NCBI GenBank assembly: GCA_902494245.1
Contig: CABUSR010000003.1
Span: 14,253-78,252, forward strand
Direction: 5' to 3'
DNA: 64,000 nucleotides
Source: an uncultured Collinsella sp.
GTDB lineage: Bacteria > Actinomycetota > Coriobacteriia > Coriobacteriales > Coriobacteriaceae
The position numbers and the translations under genes were made by a program. Below the pieces are notes generated by a model that did no database searches, had not been told where the DNA came from, and saw only the letters and a program-made list of their open reading frames with translations. Shown in pieces: positions 58,679 to 64,000 of the stretch; positions within the stretch are counted from its first letter, which is position 1, and every line of letters begins with the position of its first letter.

Positions 58679-60867
58679 TAGATTAATTTGGTTGACTCCA
58701 GTTTTTCGATGATCCAGTCGTTGGCTTTGATGACCGGGCGGCGGAAGACGACGCCCAGTGCCAGCGACGGAATCAGATAGCTCGCCAGAATGCCTAGCTC
58801 AATCCAGTACTCCATGTGGTACGCACCGGCCATGGCGGCATGCATGGCGTTGATGCCGTGGGTGAACGGCAGGAACGGATAGATCGCCTGGAACACGGGG
58901 CCGGTCATCTCGATGGGGAACGTGCCGCCCGAACCGCCGACCTGCATGACCAGCAGCACGACGGCGAGCGCCTTGCCGATATCGCCAAACGAAACCGTAA
59001 GCGTGTAGACGATATTGGAGAACACGAGACTCGCGACCCAGCCCGCCAGCACAAACTGCAGCGGGTCGTCGCACTGGATGCCAAAGAACAGGATGTCGCC
59101 CGCACACACGAGCGTTGCCTGCAGCAGGGCCAGACCGCCAAAGAACAGGTAGCGGCCCAGGTAGATCTCGTGCAGGCGCACGGGGATGAGCTCGTTGATA
59201 AGCTCATCGTCAACCGAGACCTTCATCATGGCCGCCAGCACAATCGAGCCCACCCAGAGCGACAGAATCGTGTAGAACGGTGCCATGGCCGAACCGTAGT
59301 TGCGGATCGGATAGACCGGCTTGCGATCGAGCGCGACGGGGCCGGAAAGCGACACGGCCAGACCCTCGGGATCATTGCCGATCATCGTCTTGATCGTAGC
59401 GAGGTCATCCGACATCAAGGCGCCGTCGAGCTCGTCCTTAAACGCACTGATCTTGTCCGACGCCTCGCCCAGCTGATCAGAAGCCTTGTTGACCAGCTTT
59501 GCAGCCTTGGAGAGGCCCATTGCCAGCGAACCGGATGCGTCGGTCAGGCCAGCAACAGCACTATCCAGATCGTTCGAAATACCGTTCAGCGAATCCAAAA
59601 CGCCCGAGATGGTCTTCTTGAGCTCCTTTGCCTTGGCCGAAAACGCAGAGTCGTAGTCAGTCTTGGCGCCCGAGATACCAGCCTTGGCATCCGCGATTGC
59701 CTGATCGACCTCGGCACGCGACTTATTAACCTCTGCCATGCTGTCAGAGAGAGACTTCGCGGTGGCCGTCAAGTCCTTGGCGTTGTTGCGATACTCCACA
59801 GCAATCCTGCTCAGCGATGTTGCCACAGACTTGAGGCTGTCCTGGAGTTTTTCGTCAGTCACCTGATCGGCAAAGCTGCGGAGCTGGTCGGCCGTGGCGT
59901 CGATATCGTCGGCACGCGTGTTGAGCGCCGCCGCGGCATCGTTGAGCTGGGACACTGTAAGGTCGACATGTTGATTCGCGGCATCAAATGCCTTCGCAAG
60001 CTCGGCGGACACGTTGTCAAACGAGCCCGCGCTTCCGTCAATCGCGGCATTGATGGCGTCGTTGGCGTCCTTCAGCGCTTCCTTGGAATCGCTAATACCG
60101 CTCTTGACATGCTCCATCAGCTGCTTCGTTGACTCATCGACCGTGCCCGTCTGCTTGAGCATGCCGCTCGCCGACGTCAGCGAATCGGACGTGGAGCTCA
60201 AAATGCCCGCCAGCGACGAAGCATTTGCCCGAACGTCTCGCAGGTCCTCAATCGAATCGCCGAGCGTCGAGGACAGGTTGGCGATAAAGTTACCCACCTG
60301 GTCGGTGCTCATGTAATCGAGCAGGCTGGACACCGTCTTAAGACCGATCGTCGTAATGGTCTCGGTAAAAGTTTTGTTAACCTGGCTCTGGACGGCGCTC
60401 GAACCCTTCTCGGTCACGATCTGCGCAATGGCGTTGGCCTTCTGATTCTCGTAGAACTCGATATCGGCATGCTTCACGTCGGTCGAGAAAAGCGTCATCA
60501 TGTCAGCGCTAAACGTTTTGGGGATAACGACGGCAGCATAGTACGCGCCCGACTTAACGCCCTCGATAGCCTTTTCGCGATTGTTGAGCACAACCCAATC
60601 GAAGCTCTCGTTGCCGCGTAGGGTGGCGGTCACGTTTTCGCCCACGTTAACCTCGACGGGGATCAAATCGCTCTCGTAACCCTCATCGGTGTTGACCACG
60701 GCGATCTTAAGATTGCCGGTGTTGCCGTACGGATCCCAGCTGCCGGCGATGTTAAACCACGCGTACAGACACGGTACGATAATGAGGCCCATCACGACAA
60801 CCAAGCCGATCACGGAGCGAGACACGTTTTGGACATCGCGCTTAAACAGATGCAGGATGTTCTTCAT
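58678..60867 (-). CDS. YhgE/Pip-family membrane protein (second of tandem pair)
   Basis: A 729-residue protein with one N-terminal membrane segment (about 15-37, SVIGLVVVMGLIIVPCLYAWFN), the family signature NIAGSWDPYGNTGNLKIAVVN, a large extracellular part with long Ala/Ser/Asp-rich helical repeats (residues about 170-480), and about five C-terminal segments of ABC-2 type. The start follows directly on the upstream gene's stop, with GGAGGTGAGG before it, so the two are translationally coupled. Related proteins are the phage-infection protein and the EsaA/YueB family of type VII secretion; function here is unknown. Confidence 0.9.
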   Translation of the reverse strand: MKNILHLFKRDVQNVSRSVIGLVVVMGLIIVPCLYAWFNIAGSWDPYGNTGNLKIAVVNTDEGYESDLIPVEVNVGENVTATLRGNESFDWVVLNNREKAIEGVKSGAYYAAVVIPKTFSADMMTLFSTDVKHADIEFYENQKANAIAQIVTEKGSSAVQSQVNKTFTETITTIGLKTVSSLLDYMSTDQVGNFIANLSSTLGDSIEDLRDVRANASSLAGILSSTSDSLTSASGMLKQTGTVDESTKQLMEHVKSGISDSKEALKDANDAINAAIDGSAGSFDNVSAELAKAFDAANQHVDLTVSQLNDAAAALNTRADDIDATADQLRSFADQVTDEKLQDSLKSVATSLSRIAVEYRNNAKDLTATAKSLSDSMAEVNKSRAEVDQAIADAKAGISGAKTDYDSAFSAKAKELKKTISGVLDSLNGISNDLDSAVAGLTDASGSLAMGLSKAAKLVNKASDQLGEASDKISAFKDELDGALMSDDLATIKTMIGNDPEGLAVSLSGPVALDRKPVYPIRNYGSAMAPFYTILSLWVGSIVLAAMMKVSVDDELINELIPVRLHEIYLGRYLFFGGLALLQATLVCAGDILFFGIQCDDPLQFVLAGWVASLVFSNIVYTLTVSFGDIGKALAVVLLVMQVGGSGGTFPIEMTGPVFQAIYPFLPFTHGINAMHAAMAGAYHMEYWIELGILASYLIPSLALGVVFRRPVIKANDWIIEKLESTKLI

Positions 60868-63684
60868 TTATGCCTCACCTCCTTTGGAGTGCTTGCCAAG
60901 CGCGGTGATATCTCCATCATTTGTGGCTGTGCTGTCGCTGCCCTGAGATTTATGGTGCGAGCCGATATGCGGCAAGCGGCCCGTGGACTGATCGCCGCCC
61001 TTGGCACCACGCTCGCTGGCGTTGAGGCCAAACATGTGGCGGGCGGCAGGAATGGCGGCCGTGTGTTCGCGCATCTCGCGACGCAGGTCCTCATCCGAAA
61101 GCGCCGAGATGCGCATCTGGGTATTGAGGCTCGCTCGGATATATTCGATATTGATAAGCCAGCCGCAGATGGCAATAACCGAGATGATCCAAATGACAAG
61201 CAGGATGATCTTGCCGTTATTGTCGATATTGAGAACCGTCGACAGGACAAAGAGCAGGACCTGAACGCCCACCACGGCGGCAAAACCGCCCTTGATGTAG
61301 TACGGGTAGCGATGTTCAAAGGCGACCGCATGATCGAGCAGTTCGCGACGGTACGAATCGGAATCGAGCATGACGCGCATGGCCGTGCGCAGCGAGTAGC
61401 GCTGGCGCGGCAGGTCGTTGGACTCGCAAATCATCATACCGGTCGTGGAGAGCTGTTTATCAAAGAGCAGGTTAAGGTTGAGCAGCAGCGGACGCAGCTG
61501 CAGGCCGATAAAGAGCGCCACGATCAAGAACACGCCCAGAATGCACAGGTTAAACAGGTAGTTGAACGAATACATGCCGCCGACCGTCTCGCGCAGCAGA
61601 TTGATGCCGTAGGTAAAGGGCAGCAGCGGGTGCAGCCACTGGAAGAAGCCGGGCATCATCTCGATGGGGTACATGCCCGACGAACCCGGGATCTGCACGA
61701 TGACGAGAATGACGCCGATAGCCTTGCCGATATGCTTAAACGTGGTGGACAGCGCATAGATGATATTGACGTAGGTGAACGAAATGGCGATGCCGCCCAG
61801 CACGAACAGCAGCGGGCTGACGCACTGCACGCCAATCACCAGATCGCCTACCGTAACGATGATGGCCTGCAACGCGCCCAGGATCACCATGAGCAACCAG
61901 CGGCCAAAGTAGCCTTGGCGCGCCGTAAAGCTGCCAACACCTTCACGGTCGACCTCGAGCTTGTAAATGGCGATGAGCACATAGCCGCCCACCCAAAGCG
62001 CCAGATTGGTGTAGAAGGGAGCGATGCCCGAGCCAAAGCTCTTGACCGGATAGATTGGCTTGGACGTCAACTCAACCGGAGACGCCATGAAATCTGCCAC
62101 GTCATTGACATCGACGCCCATCAGATCGGCCAGCTCGCCCATGGACTCGGAGGTCTGCAGCGCCGCGATGTCATTGGCGGCGGTTGCAAGCTTGTCCTGG
62201 ACCTTGGCAAGCGAGGAATCGGTCTGGGACAGCGTGGTCTTGGCCTGGCCGAGCGTAGCGCTAAGCTGCGCCAACGTGCCGCGCGCATTTGCAAGTGTAG
62301 GTGTCATACCCGAGACGATACCGGTCAGGTCGCCCGAAACGGCAGCAAAAGAGTCGAGCGCGCTCGAGGCCTTCGGCAGCGCGTTTTGGCCCAAGTCCGT
62401 CTGGGCTTGGCCAAGGTTGGTCGCACCGGTATGAATTGCGTTATTGATAGCGTCACTGGCACCCGAAACAGCCGCTGCGTCATTCGCCATGGCGCTCGAC
62501 TGCGCGGACAGACCGTCCTTGATGCTCTGAAGCTTTTCATTCTGCTCTCGAAGCAAATCGATGGTCGATACAATGCGCGCGTCAATTTCCTCGGAACCTG
62601 TCGACGTGTCATTGGCGAGAATCTCCAAGTGCCCGATAACGGCCTTATTGTGGTCGATCGTCGCTTGAAGAGACTCGAGCGAGTTGTCGATACGGGTGGT
62701 CGTAGATGTGACCGCGCCCGTCAGCTTGCCGATGGCAGCGTTCGCAGAGGCCGACGTCTTGGTGAGCGCAAGGCTGCCTTCCGAGAGCGCCTTGGAGAGC
62801 GAGGTGATGGAGTTGCCCGCCGTGGTGCGAGCTTCGCTCAGCAGATCGTTGCCCTGGGAGATCGCCTGCGTCAGCGACGGTGCCTGGCCTTGCAAGCCGG
62901 CAAGTGCCGCATCAGCCGAGGCGATAGCGCCACTCGTCTTATCGATGGCGGCATTCATATCGCCAATCGAATCGCGCACCTCGCCCAAGGTGTCGGACGC
63001 CTCGGACACCGAACTTGCCAGCGAGTCCTGAGTCTGGGTTGCCTTGTCCTTTAAATCGACACCGGCATCCTTGGCGATACCGGCAACAGTCTTGCCTACC
63101 GTAGAGACAAATTCCGAGTTGATCTGCTCCTCGATGGTGTTTGCACCGGTATCGGTAACCTTGGGCGCAATGGCGCTCTTCTTCTCATTGACGTAGTACG
63201 TGAGCTTGGGCTGATGGTAGTTGCCGTCGAGCATCGAAACCAGGTTATCCGAGAAGTTCTTGGGAATCACGATAGCGGCATAGTACTCGCCGCTCTCGAC
63301 GCCCTCCTTGGCATCGGCCGTCGAGTCGACGAACGTCCAGCCCAGCTGATCGTTCTCCTTGAGCTGATCGACGACCTGATCGCCCGCGTTGAGCTCGCCC
63401 ACCAGGTCGTTTTGGGTGCCCCGATCGTTGTTGGCGATGGCAATCTTGATGCCCTGGGTGTTTCCGTACGGATCCCAGTTGGCCACGATGTTGTACCAGG
63501 CATACAGCGAGGGAATAACGCACACGCCAAGGGTAACCACCAAGGCGACGGGGTTCACAAGCAGTCGCTTAATGTCGCGCTTAAATATCGCAAAGGAGAC
63601 CTTTGCATTGGATAGTTTGCTGCCGAGACTCACGCTTGGACCATCCATCCTGTCGTTGAATCGAATCGTACTATCGATAACCAT
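60868..63684 (-). CDS. YhgE/Pip-family membrane protein (first of tandem pair, long form)
   Basis: About 938 residues with the same plan as its partner: N-terminal membrane segment (LVVTLGVCVIPSLYAWYN), signature NIVANWDPYGNTQGIKIAI, a long helical ectodomain rich in Ala, Ser and Thr, and C-terminal ABC-2-like segments with YPIEMMPGFFQWLHPLLPFTYGIN. It has about 200 extra residues at the C-terminus with two further membrane helices and a His/Ser-rich tail. The start is uncertain: ATG 63684, ATG 63648 and TTG 63717 are all poor in ribosome-binding signal. The two proteins may form a heteromeric complex (inference). Confidence 0.87.
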   Translation of the reverse strand: MVIDSTIRFNDRMDGPSVSLGSKLSNAKVSFAIFKRDIKRLLVNPVALVVTLGVCVIPSLYAWYNIVANWDPYGNTQGIKIAIANNDRGTQNDLVGELNAGDQVVDQLKENDQLGWTFVDSTADAKEGVESGEYYAAIVIPKNFSDNLVSMLDGNYHQPKLTYYVNEKKSAIAPKVTDTGANTIEEQINSEFVSTVGKTVAGIAKDAGVDLKDKATQTQDSLASSVSEASDTLGEVRDSIGDMNAAIDKTSGAIASADAALAGLQGQAPSLTQAISQGNDLLSEARTTAGNSITSLSKALSEGSLALTKTSASANAAIGKLTGAVTSTTTRIDNSLESLQATIDHNKAVIGHLEILANDTSTGSEEIDARIVSTIDLLREQNEKLQSIKDGLSAQSSAMANDAAAVSGASDAINNAIHTGATNLGQAQTDLGQNALPKASSALDSFAAVSGDLTGIVSGMTPTLANARGTLAQLSATLGQAKTTLSQTDSSLAKVQDKLATAANDIAALQTSESMGELADLMGVDVNDVADFMASPVELTSKPIYPVKSFGSGIAPFYTNLALWVGGYVLIAIYKLEVDREGVGSFTARQGYFGRWLLMVILGALQAIIVTVGDLVIGVQCVSPLLFVLGGIAISFTYVNIIYALSTTFKHIGKAIGVILVIVQIPGSSGMYPIEMMPGFFQWLHPLLPFTYGINLLRETVGGMYSFNYLFNLCILGVFLIVALFIGLQLRPLLLNLNLLFDKQLSTTGMMICESNDLPRQRYSLRTAMRVMLDSDSYRRELLDHAVAFEHRYPYYIKGGFAAVVGVQVLLFVLSTVLNIDNNGKIILLVIWIISVIAICGWLINIEYIRASLNTQMRISALSDEDLRREMREHTAAIPAARHMFGLNASERGAKGGDQSTGRLPHIGSHHKSQGSDSTATNDGDITALGKHSKGGEA

Positions 63685-63765
63685 TGTACGTAAGCGCTTT
63701 AGCGTCTCAGAGCACAATGGTATTGAGTTTTGCGGGTAGCAATATACTACGAAGACGAATTAACG

Positions 63766-63780
63766 TACAGTTGTACAGTA
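63766..63780. promoter_or_regulatory. Operator-like GTACAGTTGTAC upstream of the YhgE pair
   Basis: GTACAGTTGTAC (63766-63777) is a near-palindrome, and GTACAGT occurs twice in a row. A minus-strand -10-like TATATT lies at about 63739-63744. Regulator not in the window. Confidence 0.5.
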
Positions 63781-63843
63781 TCTTTAATTTCAGCAGGTCA
63801 CAAAACCACAACCCGCACAAATTAGCAATTCAAATAGTCATCG

Positions 63844-63884
63844 GGGACGTTCTTAAACGACTGGTCAAACAAGAACGCCCCCAA
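63844..63884 (-). terminator. Hairpin probably ending a gene to the right of the window
   Basis: GGGGACGTTCTT pairs with AAGAACGCCCCC (about 63844-63884) across a 16-base loop. No gene is seen from 63685 to 64000 apart from these short elements. Confidence 0.55.
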
Positions 63885-63965
63885 CGACTAGTTTGGACCA
63901 CGGTAACATCGATGTTTTAGCAATGCCAGCGAGCGGGCGCCAGAGCGAACAAATTGGCATGAAAA

Positions 63966-64000
63966 GAGGACGGCATAGACCTTCTGGTCATGCCGTCCTC
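63966..64000. terminator. Terminator-type hairpin with GACCTTCTGGTC loop
   Basis: GAGGACGGCAT (63966-63976) pairs perfectly with 63990-64000 around AGACCTTCTGGTC. ATGCCA/TGGCAT further out (63923-63960) makes an outer pair. The window ends here, so any right-hand outer arm is not seen. Confidence 0.75.

Overview
The window looks like a chromosomal segment of a Coriobacteriia gut anaerobe, most like Collinsella. The grounds are high GC, an orphan GlnR-like regulator beside a type I glutamine synthetase, an altronate/pectin gene set, a nickel-pincer lactate racemase locus and dense intergenic palindromes. Genus is inferred from gene content, not from a marker gene. No rRNA, tRNA, CRISPR array, prophage or complete insertion sequence was seen.

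Layout. 1-6.3 kb: ligA (cut by the window edge), a membrane-anchored HtrA protease, and glnA with its GlnR-like regulator. 6.4-9.6 kb: a LacI regulator divergent from 2-keto-3-deoxygluconate (KDG) kinase and KDPG aldolase. 9.9-12.2 kb: a GntR regulator and an orphan AAA ATPase behind a 10-bp-phased repeat array. 12.4-18.4 kb: a YjhG-type sugar-acid dehydratase with a GntP permease and FadR-type regulator, then a DhuD-like reductase and DhuI-like (RpiB-fold) isomerase. 18.5-21.9 kb: two flavin/iron-sulfur oxidoreductases. 22-37.8 kb: a pectin/galacturonate island with GH105, SGNH esterase, a pectin methylesterase fused to an alpha/beta hydrolase, a second esterase, GH28, a GPH symporter, UxaA, UxaB, UxaC and a LacI regulator. 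38-41.4 kb: feoA-feoA-feoB plus a small Cys-rich protein. 41.5-46 kb: HPr, AspS, SerB, LarB and a His-rich LarC. 46.4-49.4 kb: a TetR regulator convergent with larA-larD. 49.8-64 kb: PEP carboxylase, HisS, an OFA-type MFS carrier, an M20 peptidase, an EamA exporter and two tandem YhgE/Pip membrane proteins.

How the genes fit together. Imported oligogalacturonides would be de-esterified and cut by cytoplasmic enzymes, since none of these enzymes has a visible signal peptide. Saturated galacturonate goes through UxaC, UxaB and UxaA to KDG. Unsaturated uronate released by GH105 goes through the DhuI/DhuD-like pair to KDG. KdgK and KdgA then give pyruvate and glyceraldehyde-3-phosphate. A palindrome of the form GGTGAACGTTCACC recurs before four of these units and defines a likely LacI regulon; the kdg unit has different operators.

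The most unusual structure outside genes is a set of long, often nested, inverted repeats in many intergenic regions. Several share core or loop sequences although their outer arms differ completely. A 204-bp element with perfect 29-bp inverted ends lies upstream of ligA. All calls come from reading the sequence; no database search was run.
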